From assembly GCA_036274675.1 (NCBI GenBank), contig DASUFE010000119.1:1-40935 (forward strand): a stretch of 40,935 nt of DNA. Reading direction: 5' to 3'. Each line of letters begins with the position of its first letter. Within the stretch, counting starts at the first letter, position 1. The translations under genes and the position numbers were made by a program. Below, piece after piece: positions 1 through 13,300 of this stretch. The notes below the pieces were generated by a model. It saw only the letters and a program-made list of their open reading frames with translations. It ran no database searches and was not told the origin of the DNA. Source of the DNA: DASUFE01 sp036274675. GTDB lineage: Bacteria > Pseudomonadota > Gammaproteobacteria > HTCC5015.

Positions 1-31
1 GAGAGTGAATTTGCGTGTGCTGACAAGGATT

Positions 32-284
32 AATGGGGTCGGAGTCGATTTTTGATTTGAGATGAATTTTGTTTTTGTGCCAGCCATGCATGGCTGGCGA
101 GATCTTTAACAATTCGGTTTTAGGTACACGCCAGGCGGTGAACGAAACCCGCCTGGCTTATTGAATCACGGCGTGCGTCAAGGCCGATTGCGTTGCCGGC
201 GCCGTATGTTTTTCAGTGTCGAGAAGAGGAAGTATGTAGCATGCGCAGGATTCTTTCGGGTTGGAAAATGACTCCGACCCCATT
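32..284. mobile_element. MITE-like non-autonomous element bounded by a 15-bp inverted repeat
   Basis: AATGGGGTCGGAGTC at 32-46 is matched exactly in reverse complement by GACTCCGACCCCATT at 270-284. Inside lie a perfect 20-bp palindrome (78-97, halves GCCAGCCATG and CATGGCTGGC) and a 9-bp stem with a 10-nt loop (130-138 pairing with 149-157). There is no open reading frame for a transposase. GGGGTC-GAGTC-type ends are, from memory, common around REP-associated (IS200-like) tyrosine transposases in gammaproteobacteria; that family assignment is inference. No clear target duplication is visible. Confidence 0.5.
44..106 (+). repeat. Palindrome-containing repeat, copy A
   Basis: This 63-bp segment runs from GTCGATTTTTGATTTGAGAT to GATCTT and contains the 20-bp palindrome at 78-97. 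A diverged copy in the same orientation lies at 752-813, so the two copies flank the gene at 331-732. The order of blocks is the same in both: GTCGATTTT, TTTGAGATGAATTT, a T/G-rich spacer, a palindrome centred on ATGCAT, then ATCTT. Confidence 0.65.
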
Positions 285-330
285 TATTGGGATCCACAAT
301 TTTTCTTAATTGATCCATAAGGAAGTGTAT

Positions 331-732
331 ATGTCAGTTTTTGATTCAAAGATTAACATTGTTGCTAATTTGGGTGTAAAGCCGAAACAAACTTTGGAAA
401 AAACTGCTTTGGCGCTTGAGAAAATTATTCCGGGGTTGAAATTAACAATAGACAATTCTGGGAAGCATGAGCACTTTCCAGCATTCGTTGGTGAGTTAAT
501 CGGATTGGAATTTTCATTGGTTGGAGAGCCCTACACTTCTTCTAAAGACGTGGTGGGTAAGGATGCATACTTCGACTTTACTATTCATACCAATGTTAGG
601 AAAGCCGAAAAATTCTACGATGTATCGGAACATATACAAGCTTTCTTGCAGGAATCCGGAGAGATTGAAAGTTGGATACTGAAATCTGAAAAGCAGCTCG
701 AGAAAGAAGAAGGGGAAGAAAAGGCGGATTAA
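331..732 (+). CDS. Hypothetical acidic/basic 133-aa cytoplasmic protein, no recognised family
   Basis: I do not recognise this protein. The start is ATG 331, preceded at 5 nt by AAGGAAG (319-325); an in-frame TTG at 310 lacks a comparable ribosome site. The product has no signal peptide or membrane segment. It looks like a mixed alpha/beta globular domain: an N-terminal helix (KQTLEKTALALEKII), a beta-rich middle (LEFSLVGEPY, AYFDFTIHTN), and a C-terminal helix rich in Glu and Lys ending EKEEGEEKAD. The gene is visibly AT-richer than everything downstream and sits between two copies of a palindromic repeat, which suggests recent acquisition. An orphan immunity protein or a cassette-type gene is possible, but no residue pattern supports either. 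Confidence 0.7.
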   Translation: MSVFDSKINIVANLGVKPKQTLEKTALALEKIIPGLKLTIDNSGKHEHFPAFVGELIGLEFSLVGEPYTSSKDVVGKDAYFDFTIHTNVRKAEKFYDVSEHIQAFLQESGEIESWILKSEKQLEKEEGEEKAD

Positions 733-751
733 TGCGACTAATGGTATTGAG

Positions 752-813
752 GTCGATTTTGGTTTGAGATGAATTTGGTTTTGTAACCAGTCATGCATGG
801 ACTGGCCAATCTT
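752..813 (+). repeat. Palindrome-containing repeat, copy B
   Basis: Diverged copy of 44-106. The palindrome is reduced to CCAGTC / GACTGG arms (787-792 and 800-805) around ATGCATG. The arms have changed together compared with copy A (GCCAGCC / GGCTGGC): G-C pairs became paired alternatives, so the stem is preserved. Just beyond, GTGTGCCTAAAACCG (826-840) is the reverse complement, with one mismatch, of CGGTTTTAGGTACAC at 115-129 in the first element. Confidence 0.6.
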
Positions 814-929
814 GTGATTTTGAGTGTGTGCCTAAAACCGGATTATTGATTTAGAGTAAATTTATTCAGGGCCAGACAGGGAGTCGGGCTTAAATGGTTC
901 GGGGGCGAACCTTTTGTAGGGCGATGTTT

Positions 930-1334
930 ATGGGCAGTAAAACGAGACAGTATTTGTGTGTGCTGGGGGCCGCGTTGTCGCTGCTGCCCGCGCTTGTCCG
1001 CGTCTGTTACGCAGCGGGGCTCGATGGCGTCGCGGTGATGGCGTTGAGTCCGGCCGACGGAAGCGCGGTGGTCAAGTTGGAGAGTGGGCGGATGCAGGTA
1101 GTGAAAGCCGGCGCGGCGATCGAGGGCATGGGCGTGACGCTGGTGCAGGTGCTGCCGGATAAGCTGGTGCTGGAAGAGGTATCGGAAGAAAACGGCAACA
1201 AGACCAAAACCACGGTCTGGCTGTACAAGGCGCAGCACGGCGTGTCGCAGCTGCAGCGGCTGGAACGACAGGCGCCGGTAACGCCTATTGAAATGCTGAA
1301 AGTTGAAACCATTGGCGGGAATAAACCCAGGTAG
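930..1334 (+). CDS. Small exported protein resembling the GspC/PilP homology-region domain
   Basis: A signal-peptide-like N-terminus (MGSKTRQYLCVLGAALSLL to VCYA) is followed by a compact beta domain: GLDGVAVMALSPADGSAVVKL, then a glycine-turn pattern VVKAG..IEGMGVTLVQVLPDKLVLEE. This order (short strand, residue-loaded hairpin, KAG-D/E-I-x-G, VxxVxxDKLxLEE) is that of the periplasmic HR domain of type II secretion GspC and type IV pilus PilP. It is a resemblance by eye, not a search result. Starts at 894 (AGGGAG 10 nt upstream), 924 and 930 (AGGG 8 nt upstream) are all possible; 930 gives the most normal signal peptide. It ends 11 nt before the giant gene, so the two are probably cotranscribed. 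Its partner is most likely the giant secreted protein or the machinery that exports it. Confidence 0.6.
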   Translation: MGSKTRQYLCVLGAALSLLPALVRVCYAAGLDGVAVMALSPADGSAVVKLESGRMQVVKAGAAIEGMGVTLVQVLPDKLVLEEVSEENGNKTKTTVWLYKAQHGVSQLQRLERQAPVTPIEMLKVETIGGNKPR

Positions 1335-1345
1335 TAACGTCGAAT

Positions 1346-4300
1346 ATGCAGGCTATACGTCAACAATCCGGTCTCTTGCTGTTGCTGCTCGGCGCATTGC
1401 TGCCGGGAGCGCCGGCGTGGGCGGACGGTTCCGGCGTATTGCAACCTTTCCCGACGACCGGCGCTTTCAGCGCCACGCACCGCGAGGACCGCGGCGCGAT
1501 CTCCGTCATCGAATTCGCCGGCAATTACGATAAGTCGGTGAACAACCAGCCGAACGCGGAGCCGCGCGCGGTGATCTCCAAAGAGTTCCTGCGCACGCAT
1601 CCGGACAATTACGATTTCCTGGTCGTCTTCAGCACCTTCGAATTCAGCACCGGCGATGCGCTGGCTTTCCACTGGGGCGTGCAGAATAAAGTGAAGGGTA
1701 TCGGCCTGCCTGAATACAATCTTTCAGGATTGTTCGGGAGTAACGGCAAGCTGCAGGGCTTTATCGATATGGCGGCGCTGTCGCGTTACGTCACCGACCC
1801 GGTGAATCCGGAGTTCGAAACCGTGCTGAGCGTGCTCGGCCACGAAGTGATGCACCAGTGGTCGGGGCGTGTGCGCTTCAATCAGGGTAACGGCCTCGAA
1901 AGCGCGCTGCTCGGCCGCGACCAGGCGCACTGGAGCGATCTGCTGGACAGCGATGCCTCCGTGCTTTACGGCCATAAATGGCGTGACAACGGCAACGGCA
2001 GTTTCACCTCGCAGGCGACGCGCAAGTTCTTCAGCCCGCTGGATCTTTATCTGGCCGGTCTGTACGGCGCGAACGAAGTGCCGCCCATCACCCTGCTGGT
2101 AAACCCGGATATCAATCCGGCCTTGACGCCCGAGCAGGGCCTGCTGAGCCACGGCCCGACCATCAATGCCGGCAAGCGCACGATCACTGTCGAGCAGATC
2201 ATCGCCGCCGAAGGCGCGCGCGTGCCGTCGGTGGAGCATGCGCAGAAAGATTTCCGCTTCGGCTTCATCCTGCTGACCGGCCCGAGCCAGACGGTGAGCG
2301 CGGCGCAGATCGGCGCCGTGGACATTGTGCGCCGCGCCTTCATGACCCGGTTCGCGATCTGGACCGGAGGCCGCGCCACCGCCAACGCTTATGCCGAGGC
2401 GCTGCCTGAATTTGAAACCGGAGCGCCGGACGTAGTCCGCGGCGATGCGCCACGCATCGATCCGGCGGATCTTAGCCAGGGTTTTGCCTGGTTGCGCAGC
2501 CGGCAGAGCACGGAAGGTTTCTGGCAGGACAAACCGGCCACCGCCTTGCGCGATACCGCGGTCACGCTGGATGTGCTGTCGCGTTTCGACCCGCTATTCG
2601 CGCGCGACGGCGAGGCTCTCGACTGGCTGGGCGGGCAGGACGCGGGCAGCACCGATTTTCTGGCGCGCCGCGCCGCCATCCTGTCGGCCATGCAGCGCGA
2701 AACGGCGGCCGAGACCATCCGCACCCGGTTGCGCGGAATGCAGAACAGCGATGGCGGCTGGGGCATCAATACCGGTTTCGCCAGCAACCCGCTGGACACC
2801 GCGCTCGCGGTATCGGCGCTCGCCGGTAAACCGAATACGGCTCAGACCAAGCTCGATGCGGCGGCGAACTATCTGCTGGGCCGTCAGAACAGTGACGGCG
2901 GCTGGAGTCACAGCGCGGGCGGCCCGAGCCGCACCACGGTGACGACCACGGTCGTGCAGGCTTTGCGCAAACTCAATCGCGCGGGCAATGTTTCTTCCCG
3001 CGCCATCGCTTTCCTGGCCGGGCGGCAGAACGCCGACGGCGGTTTCGGCGACAGCCCAAGTACGGTACACGACACCGCGCAGACGCTGCAATTGTTGACC
3101 GACCTCGACGCCACCGCGCAGGCGCGTGCGCAGGATGCAGCGAGTTATCTGCTGGCGAACCAGACTGCGAGCGGCAACTGGGGCGGCAGCACCTATGCCA
3201 CGGCATTGGCGCTGGCCGCCTTGCAGCGCCTGAATCTGCCGAACTGGGCGGTGCAACCGCTGGCGGTGACGCCGGTCGACCCGAACGACGGCGACCGCGT
3301 GCGCATCACGGCCAGCATCCTGAATGACAGCAATCTGTCGACGCCGGCCACCGTGCTGCATGTCTACGACGGCGAGCCGGGCAGCGGCGGTGTGCGCATC
3401 GGCCCGGTGTTGAACGTGCCGGCGCTGGCGGCCGGACAGACTACGAATTTCACCCTGTTCTGGGATACCTTCGGCGTTGCAACCGGCGCGCATACGCTGG
3501 TGGCCCTGGTCGATCCCGCGAACACGGTGGTGGAAACGGGCGAGCGCGACAACCGCGCGGCGCTGAGCATCGGCGTACAGCCGGCGCCGGCGGGCATCGA
3601 TCTCTCCATAGTTGATGAAGACGTGGCGGTAATGCCGGCGCAACCGAGTACGCTGCCGGCGGATCTGGGTTTTGCCGTGACCGTGCGCAACCTGGGATTG
3701 ACGGACGCCACGGGCGTGCGCGTGCAGCTGCGCCGCGATTCGGCCGCCGGCGAACTGCTGGAAGAGGCGGTGTTGAACATTCCCAACCGTTCCACCATCG
3801 CCGCGAATTTCACCTATAAGCTGACCGCTTCCGGTCTGACCCGCTTCGTGATCGTGGTCGACCCCGGCAATGCGATCGCGGAGGCGCGCGAGACCAATAA
3901 CGAAGTCACGGTCGAGATTCGCACCGAGGACAGCATCGACTTCGCGGTGGCCACGGAAGATATCAGCGCCGACAAGACTTCCGCCTTGCTGGGCGAGGAT
4001 ATTACCTTCACTGTGCGCCTGCATAACCGCGGCACCCTGAACAGCCCGCAAAGCCGCGTGCGCTATTTCATCACCGATGCCGGCGGCTCAAACACGACCG
4101 AACTGCAGACCAACAGCATCCAGATCGATGCCGGCAAGAGCATCGTGCAAACCATCGTCTGGCGCGCCGACCGCCAGGGCGCGCTGCGTTTCGGCGCGGA
4201 ACTCGATCCGGATAACCTGTTGCCGGAAACGGACGAGGCCAACAATGCGGCCGCGCTGTCGTTCAGCGCCGGACAGGCCACCGGCCCCAACCTGGTGGTG

Positions 4301-7300
4301 AATCACAAGGATTTCACCTTCACGCCGACGCCGGGCATGGAGTCGCGGCCCTTGCAGCTGAATGCGCTGTTGCGCAACACCGGCACGGTGGAGGCGGATA
4401 ACATTGAAGTCGCCTTCTACAACGGCGACCCGGCGCAGGGCGGAACCCTGATCGGCACGCAGACCGTGCCCGCGCTCGCGGCCGGGGCTTCGACCCTGGT
4501 GAGCTTCAACTGGAGCGCGGTGCCCGACGGCTTGAACAAGCTGCTTTATGTGGTGGCCGATCCGGCCAACCACATCGCCGAATTCCTGGAGACGGACAAC
4601 AGCGCCTTCAACGTGCTGGAGATCCTGGGCCTGGCGGACCTCGCGTTGAGCGCGGCGGATCTTGCGATCGCGCCCGGTTACCCGGCCACCGGCGAGACCG
4701 TCACCGTCAGCGCCCGCATCTCGAACCTGGGCGAGCAGGCGGCGAATAACTTTATTGTGCGCTTCCTCGACGGCGATCCGGCCGCCGGCGGGCAGCCGCT
4801 CGCTGCCGATAAAACGGTTAGCCTGGCCGGCAACAGCAGCGGCACGGTCAGCGCGAACTTCACCGTCAGCGGCAGCACCGATGCGGCCGCTGTATTCGTG
4901 CAGGTGGATGCGGCGAATTCCATTCTCGAACTCAGCGAAACGAATAATACGGCCAGCCGCGGCTTCGCGGTGCAGGACGGCGATTTCCATGTCAGCAATC
5001 TTTATATATCGCCGAACGGCGACGGCATCCAGGAGACTACGCAGTTCTCGTTCCGCCTGGCGCAGCCGGCGACCGTTGAAATCACGGTGCTCGACAGGCT
5101 CGACCGCGTGGTGCGCCGCTACAGCGGCGAGAAATACGAATCCGTCGACCATGCCCAGCTGGAGTGGGACGGCCTGGACAATCTGGGCCGGCTGGTGACC
5201 GACGGCAGTTACCGCATGCAGGTGCGCAGCGGCGCCAATGTGCTGGGCGAGGCCAAGGTGATCGTGGATACCAACCGCTCCTCGATGCTGGAGGCCTTTG
5301 GCACCGAATTTGGCTTGAACCGCAACCTGACCTGTAATGTCGACAACCACTTCACAACGCTGGAAATTCTGAAGAGCGAGGACGGCTTCGTTTTCGAAAT
5401 CCAGGGTGCGACCTCGACGTCACCGCTGGCTGACGGCATCTACCGCTCGGATATTCAGGGCCAGATTATCCAGCCCATTGCACTGCGCAGCCAGAATGTC
5501 AATAGCATCCATTTCCGCTCCTATGTCTTCAACCGGGATGGTTCGAAGCTGGCCTTCACCATGCTTGGCACGAGCAATATCAATTCCCAGGGTGTGTGGC
5601 TGGTCGACAGCAACGGCCGGCACAAACTACAGACCTCGTTGACTTCGATCAACAGCGACCGCTTCGCCGAATTGCACGGCTTCGTACAGAACGACAGCGC
5701 CATTATTCTGGAAAGCAATTCCAACTATTACAAGGTGATGCTGACTACCGGTGCGGCACAGTTGCTGGCGACGAACAACGGCGATTTGACGATCTCGCCG
5801 GACGGCAGCCGGATGACGATCCGAAGAGATTCCCAGGTCTTCGTCGATGGCGAACCCGGGAATGAGCAGAGTCTGAGCATGCTGGATTTCACGACCGGCC
5901 TGGAGCAAGAGTTGCTGCGGACCGGCCGGAATTTCGTCAACAGCAATATCGACTCCTATTTAAGAGTGACCTGGTCCCCGGATGGCAGCAAGATTGCCGT
6001 GGTCAATCCGGCGGACTTCAAGCTGCATACCTTCACCGCCGCGGGCGCTCCGATCCGCAGCATCGACTGGCCCTTCGCGCCGCCGGAGCAGAATAGTGAT
6101 TACCAGTTCAGTGATGTGAGCTGGTCCAATATTCGCAATGAATTTACGATCGGCTTCTTCTTCGGCCGTAGATGTTTTGGTTGCGAAGAAGACCGTTTGC
6201 CCGAAGAAGTGGCAAGCACGGGTATTTATGTCGCTAATCTCGATACCGGCGCGCTGGAACAAGTCTACCATTTCCCGTTCGGCGACAACGACGGCACTCT
6301 GCCGAGCCTGGCTGAAGATATCGAGCTGGGCTGGAAATTGCCTTCGCCGCTCGCCTGGGTGCCGCATCAGAATGCATTGCTGCTGATGGCCCCCGGCAAC
6401 AGCGCCGTGTGGTGGTTCGATCTGGACGCGGGCGGCGATCCGGTCCCGGTCAGCGAACTGCCCGGTTTCAATTCCTTCACCAGTTCGGGTCTACAGCTGA
6501 GCTATTTCTCGGCGCAGGAAGACGATATTGCGGGCACCCAGTGCATCGGCAACAGCTTCGATCTATGGCTGTTCCGTAATCTGCTGAACCTGACCGCGGA
6601 GCTGCGTGCCGGGAAGAAAGGCGGTATACAGTTAAATGGCACCGCCGCCGACAAATATTTTAATAATTACACGCTCGAGTACACTCGCACCGATAATCCC
6701 AATGACTGGCGTCCGGTGCAACCGGCTTCAAGCCAGCCGGTAACGGAGAATCTGTTCACCACCTGGGTGCCGGCAACTCCGGGCAGCTACTTTGTGCGTC
6801 TGACGGCGACCGACCTCGCCGGCAACAGCAAACAGACGGTCCGGCGCGTGACCTGGAACGAGACCCCGCCGATCAGCGATCTGTTCCGTTCGCCGGCGCT
6901 GTTCTCGCCCAACGGCGACGGCATAATGGACACCTCCCTCGTGCAGTACCGCGTGCTCGCCCCGGCGCATCTGGAGTTCAATTTTTACGATACGGACGGC
7001 GTGCTGGTGCGCCGCATTGTGCGCGATCACATCCAGACCGGCGTTACGGAGGAGTTCACCTGGGATGGCCGCGACAACAACGGTCAGCGCCTGCCCGACG
7101 GCGAGTACCGGATGGCGGTGCTGAATTATGAATTCTTCTTCACGATCGACGGCACGGCGCCGGTGCAGCAGTTGAAGCTGCACGATGCCTATCAGTTTAT
7201 TGAAATTGAAAGAGTCAAATATGTCGCAGTCGCCCCTTCGTTGCAGGCTTCGATACTCGACCCGCATTATGTCGACTCGGAACTTGAGATCAATCGCAGC

Positions 7301-10300
7301 GGAGAGCCGAACGACTGGCAGACGATAGTTGGCGTTAAAGAGGGGTTGAACAAAGACGGCTCAGGCGCTTCGCTCGGTGCTGATTTGACGCTGGCCGATA
7401 TGCAGGGTTCGGCGTTCCGGCTGCGCTCCGAAGATGGCGTAGGCAACCGCGCACTGACGCTGTCGCCGACCGCGGCGGAACAGCTCATCATCAGCCGCGC
7501 CGGCGGGCATAACAGTTCGGTGGTCAATGCTGGAGCTGGCCAGATCACTTATGTGACAGAAATAAATGATCGCAAGAACCTGATTCGTTATTCCGATCTG
7601 TCTGATCAGAGGGGTGTGGGAGACATTAAGATCAATACCAGCCAGGTTCGCTTCGACGTCAGCGAAACCCTGCGCCACCCCTTCGCTCAGTTGTTCGTTC
7701 AGTACCGTGCGTTGTCCGAAACGCAGTGGCGCCAGCAGCCGGTGAGCCAGCTTTTGCGGCTGAGCATGGCCGATCAGCCGATAAACTCGCCCTTCGCTTC
7801 CGCAACGAAAGCGCAGGCCATCACGCTCGCGCAGGCCAGCCTGCAGTTCGATGCGGTCTGGGCTGCCACGGACGTGCTGCCGAATACAAATTATGTTGTG
7901 CGCCTGCATGCGATCGATGCCAATAACAACGAGCATTTCTCCAATGCGACGCGCCTGTCCTTCCAGGCAAGCCTGCTTTCCTTCAATGGCCTGCTCAAAG
8001 ACAAAGAAAATGGTCTTTCCGGCAATATTGTGCTGCCGCCTGAAACTCTGATTGGAACGGAATCCTTTAAGGGCGCGGCTAAAGAAATCAAGGTCTATCT
8101 GCAAAGCAAAGATGATCCACGTTATAACGCGGCTTTGCCCGTGTATGTCGGTTCCTCTACTCAGCACAGTGGCACGTACCGAGTCAAGGTCGAGGATCTG
8201 CGAACCTGTACCTTGTACACCGGTTATGCGGTCGCGACCGTCGTTGCCGCCGATCCGGAAACCGGCATCATCACTACCACTAGCGTGCAATCCGCTACTA
8301 ACACCTTCTCCACTCCTTGTGTGGGATTGAAGGCTGCGGTCAAACCGGTCTTTGCCGAAAGCTGCAATGCCCCGCCGCCCGGGCAAGTGGCGATAACCCT
8401 GGTTCCCGAATCGCTGGACGGCAGCGGTCTGAAGTTGTTGACGCTGTCCACCGAGGATGTTCAGGACATCGTGTTCAATGTTAACCAGCCTGCCAGTGGC
8501 CGGGAGTATAAGTATCTCGTCGATACTGCCGCAGCGCCCGCGGGCGCTTATCACTATAAGGCGCGGCTGGTTAATGATAACGATCAGGAAATAGTTAGCA
8601 TACTTAAAGTGGTAGCTGACAATCAGCCGCCCGCGATATCGCTCGGTTATCCCGCCGCTGGCGCCAAGGTTTGCGGCCGCCAACGTAATGTGGTTATCGA
8701 TGGCAAACCCGATATTTTTAATGTGTTGACTTTGGAGGGTTCCGTTCAGGACAACAATCCTTTCGGTTATGTACTGGATGTAAGCGAGGGCAACGAATTA
8801 AACGAGAATGACCATTTCCGCATCCATAACTCGGACTGGGAAGAGGACCCGTATGCTACGGCTATTCCGGATTCGTTTGCGCAAGCCAGTGGCCGTGCCG
8901 GGCAGGATCAGAGATTTACCTCGAAGGGTCCTTACTTCAACGGGGGTGGTATCCCGGAGCAGACTACGTCTGGCGTCACCGGCCCGGTAGGCGAGCTGTT
9001 CAATATCACAGGTGATTTTACCGTGCGCCTGAGGGTATTCGACCAGGGCGGTCACCAACAGTGTACGGATCGTTCCTTTACCTTCGACGGCGCGGTGGAT
9101 CTGGGCGCGGTCACAGGCGATCGCATTCTGTTTTCGCCCAACGGCGACGGCGAGTTCGACGAATTTACGGTCAATTATGAGCTGCTGGAAAACCTCAAGC
9201 TGGATGCAGATGTTTATACGGCGGTCAGATTAGGCGAAATAACCGGTGATCACGTGCGGCGCCTGGAAAGCGGACTCAATTTGCTGAGCGGCGCCGGCCA
9301 GTTGCGGTGGGACGGCAAGGGCGATTCCGGTTCGGTAGTCCCCGACGGTTTCTACGGCATCAAGCTCAAGTTCACCGATGGCTGCGGCAACATAGACACG
9401 CGTACCGTGTTCGTCGAGGTTGACAATACTCCGCCGGCGGCGAATATCACATTCCCCACCGGCGTTGACCGGCTGCCGCTGATGGTGGAAGTGAACGGCA
9501 CGGTCGTCGATCCGCATCTGGCCGACTATACAGCACAGGTCGCGCAGGCCGATGCACCCGAGGTCTGGTTGCCGCTGCACATGATTCTGGAAAATCGCCA
9601 GGTTAATGTACCGGTACCGGCGATTCTCGCAACCTGGAACACCTTCGGTCTGCAAGGTCCCTTTATTCTGCGGCTTACGGCAGTGGACAGCGTGGCCAAC
9701 CGCAGAACCGTCGAAGTGCCGGTCACGATCGATGTGCCGCTGAAACTGATTTCCTACCTGGAAGCAGTGGAAGTTCTGTTCTCTCCGAACGGAGACAAGC
9801 GCCGCGACCAGACCAGCATCCGGATCGGTATCGAAGAGGAGCTCACTGCCAATCTGGTGGTACTGTCCGTCGGGGATGAGCCAAAGTTGATTCGCACACT
9901 TGCTACGGAGCGGTCTTTCGATCGAGGTCCCGCGGTAGTAACCTGGAATGGCCTGGATGACCATGGGCGTTTGGCGTCGGACGGCAAATACACCGTGCGT
10001 CTCACTGCGACGCTGACCGCCAATCCGGCGGTGCGCCAGGAAGAAGAGATCAGCGTGCTGGTGGATGCAACCGCGCCGGAAATTGACGTCACGCGACCGG
10101 CCGCGAACGGTTATATCAGCGGCAATGCGCCGGTTACCGGCAGCGTCAACGACGCCAATCTTGCCGAATATATAGTCGAGCTCACCCACACTCCCGAGGC
10201 GCCGGTATGGGAGGAGTTGAGTCGCGGTAATTCCAATTTGACCAACAGCGCGCTGGCTTCCCTGAACGGTCTTGAAGAAAAGGCCTACGCGCTGCGCGTG

Positions 10301-13300
10301 ACCGCGACCGACCAGGCGCAGAGCCGCAGCCAGATCATTGTTCCCTTCACGGTGGACAACACGCCGCCGCAGGTAACTCTCAGCGCGCCGCTTGCCGGCG
10401 AATACGCCGGCGTCAACAAGCCGCCGCTCCCGATCAAGGGTTCGGCGGTGGAGCAGCACCCCGCGCGCTATACGGTCGGAGTGAAAGCGCCCGGCGCTAC
10501 CGATTTCAACACGCTCGTGACCGGCCAAACCTTCCCGATGCCGGAAACCCTGGCGCAGTGGAATGTCTCGGCTCTGGCCGACGGCGGTTACAACCTGCGC
10601 CTGCTGGTGGAAGATCTGGCGGGGCTCTCCGGTCAGGCTCAGCAGACGGTTATCGTCGACAACACGCCGCCGCTGGCCGAACTCGGACTGCCCGCGACGG
10701 GCGGTTATATCACCGGTGCGACCGATATCAACGGCACCGCCAGCGATGCGAATCTGCTGGAGTATGCGCTTGAAGTTGCGGGATCCTCCGGCCGCTACTC
10801 GCCGCTTGCCGTTGGCAGCCAGCCGGTGACGAACGGCAATCTGTTCAGGCTCGATGTATTGCCGCCCGACGGCCGTTATAGCTTCCGCCTCAGGGTCAAG
10901 GACCGCGCCGATAACAGCACGCAGGTCACGGCCGATGTCACGGTGGATACGAAACCGCCACTGGCGCCTTCGGACCTCGCTGCGACAGTGGAGCAGCAGC
11001 AGAGCCTGCGCCTGCATTGGAACGCCAATTCCGAAAGCGATCTCGCGGGTTATCTGCTGTACCGCGACGGCGTGCAACTGACGCCCGAGCCGATCACCGC
11101 CACCGAATACCTGGATACGGCGCTGGGAGGACAGGGCAAATATACCTATGTCGTGCGCGCGGTTGACCGCGCCGGCCTGCAAAGCCCGGATTCGGATCCG
11201 GTGAGCGCGACCATCGATGTGACGCCGCCGCAGGCCGGCATCAGCCGGCCCGCGAACAATGCGGCCGTGAGCGGCCTGCTCGAAATCAGCGGCACCGCCT
11301 ACAGCGCGGACGATTTCCGCGAATACCGGTTGTATGTTGCGCCGCTGTCCGCACCCGACGCCCTGCAGTTGCTGCGCCGCTCGCCGGTGCCGACTCTGAA
11401 CGCCGCGCTCGGCGAATGGAGTACGCTGGGCCTGGCCGAGGGCGCGCAATACCGCATCGTGCTGCAGGCCGAGGATATCAACGGCAACGTCGCTACGGCA
11501 GAGGCCGTGGTCAAGGTCGACAATCTGCCGCCGGCAGCGCCGAAAAACCTGACCGCGACCGTTACCGGCACTCCCGCCGCCAATGTGTCGCTGGGCTGGA
11601 GTGCGAATACGGAAAGCGATCTGCTGGGCTACCTGGTGTTCCGCAATGACCAGCTGGCCAACAACAGCGCGGTGTTTGTCGGTGACCTCTCGCCCTACGC
11701 GATCACCGCCATCACATACAGTGACCCGATGCTGGTGGACGGTCCCTACAGCTACAGCATCGTCGCGATCGACCGCGCCGGTAATCTTAGCCCGCCTTCG
11801 GCGCCGAAACAGGTCTTTATCGACACCCATGCGCCGAAGGCGAGGATATTGACGCCCGAGGACGGTGATGGCTTCGACGCTCCGTTCTATGTGCTGGCGG
11901 GCAGCGACGATAACGATATCGCCACGGTCGTCTTCCAGTACAGCCCGGCCGGCGCGAATAGCTGGGCCACCCTGGCGACGGATACTGCAAGCCCCTACGA
12001 CTACACGCTCGACCCGCTTGCGCTGGGTCTCACGCTCGGCGAGTCTTACGATTTACGCGCGGTGGCGACCGACCAGAATAACCGCACCGATACCGCTCCG
12101 GAGTTTATTACGGTGACGTATCAGGATGTAAGCCCGCCGACGCGGGTGACCGGCCTGGTCGCGCACGTGGAAGGCGATACGATCACTTTGAAGTGGAACG
12201 CCGTCAGCGCCACGGACCTGGCCGGATATCGCGTTTACCAGTACGACGGCGATTTACTGCCTGTTACCGAGGAGCCGATTGCCGAAACTACCTTGATCCT
12301 GTCCGACTATGTCGACGATGTGTATCGTTTCGTAATCACGGCCGTCGATATCAAGGGCAACGAGTCAGCACCCACCGATGTTGTGGAGACAATGGTCTAT
12401 ACACCGGAGATCAATGCAGTGCACAACCCGGTGCTGGCGTCAGTCGTAACACTCACGGGCCGAACTGTCACCACCCTCCCCGTTACCGTGAATATCGAGC
12501 GCACGCATGAAGGTAATACCATCAGCCTGCCGCCCGTCGACTCGGCCGCGGATTGGACTTTCACGTTGCCCGGGCTGGCGCTGGAACCGGGCGACAACCT
12601 GTTCACGCTGCGCCTCAGCGATGCCGCGGGCAACATCAGTAATCCGGCCTCGATCACGGCCGTGCGCGGCACGGCGCCGTCGCAGCCGACGGGTCTCACG
12701 GGATCGGCCGATGATGATCTGGTGAGTCTGAACTGGAACGCCAATCCGGAAGCGGATATTGCCGGGTACCGCGTATACAACAGCGACGGCGTGCCGCTGG
12801 CGGGCATCGAATTCGTGGAAGACACGACCGCCACCGCATCCTCGCAAAGCTCCAGTTCGTTCCGCGCTTCCAATGCGGTGGACGGACAGCCCGGAACCGA
12901 ATGGCGCCCGGCCTCGTTCCAGTCGAGTCCGTGGCTGGCCGTTGCATTGGACGAGCCGCGCCTGGTCAGCAGTCTGCAACTCCAGTGGTCCTCCAGTGGC
13001 CTCGTTAATTTCGATGTCGAGGGGCTGTTCCGCGGGGAGTGGGTCAGGCTGGCCGAATTCAGGAATTTCGAGATGACGGGCTTTTCGACCGTGGAGCTGC
13101 CCGAACCGTATATGACGGACCAGGTACGCCTGCTGTTCAAGAACAATCTGTTCTTCGGCATCCGCGAGCTGCAGGTCGAATATGTCCAACTGACCCAGGA
13201 TACGAACTATGTATTCGAGGAGAACGAGCGGGGCCAGCACAGCTATACGGTCAGTGCGGTCAATGCTCTCGGCTTTGAAAGTCCGCCTTCGGAGGCGCTG

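Noticed and set aside
1..842. CRISPR leader or integron attC site
   Set aside because: Only two long, diverged repeat copies about 708 bp apart, no spacer array, and no convincing attC R' and R'' core sites.
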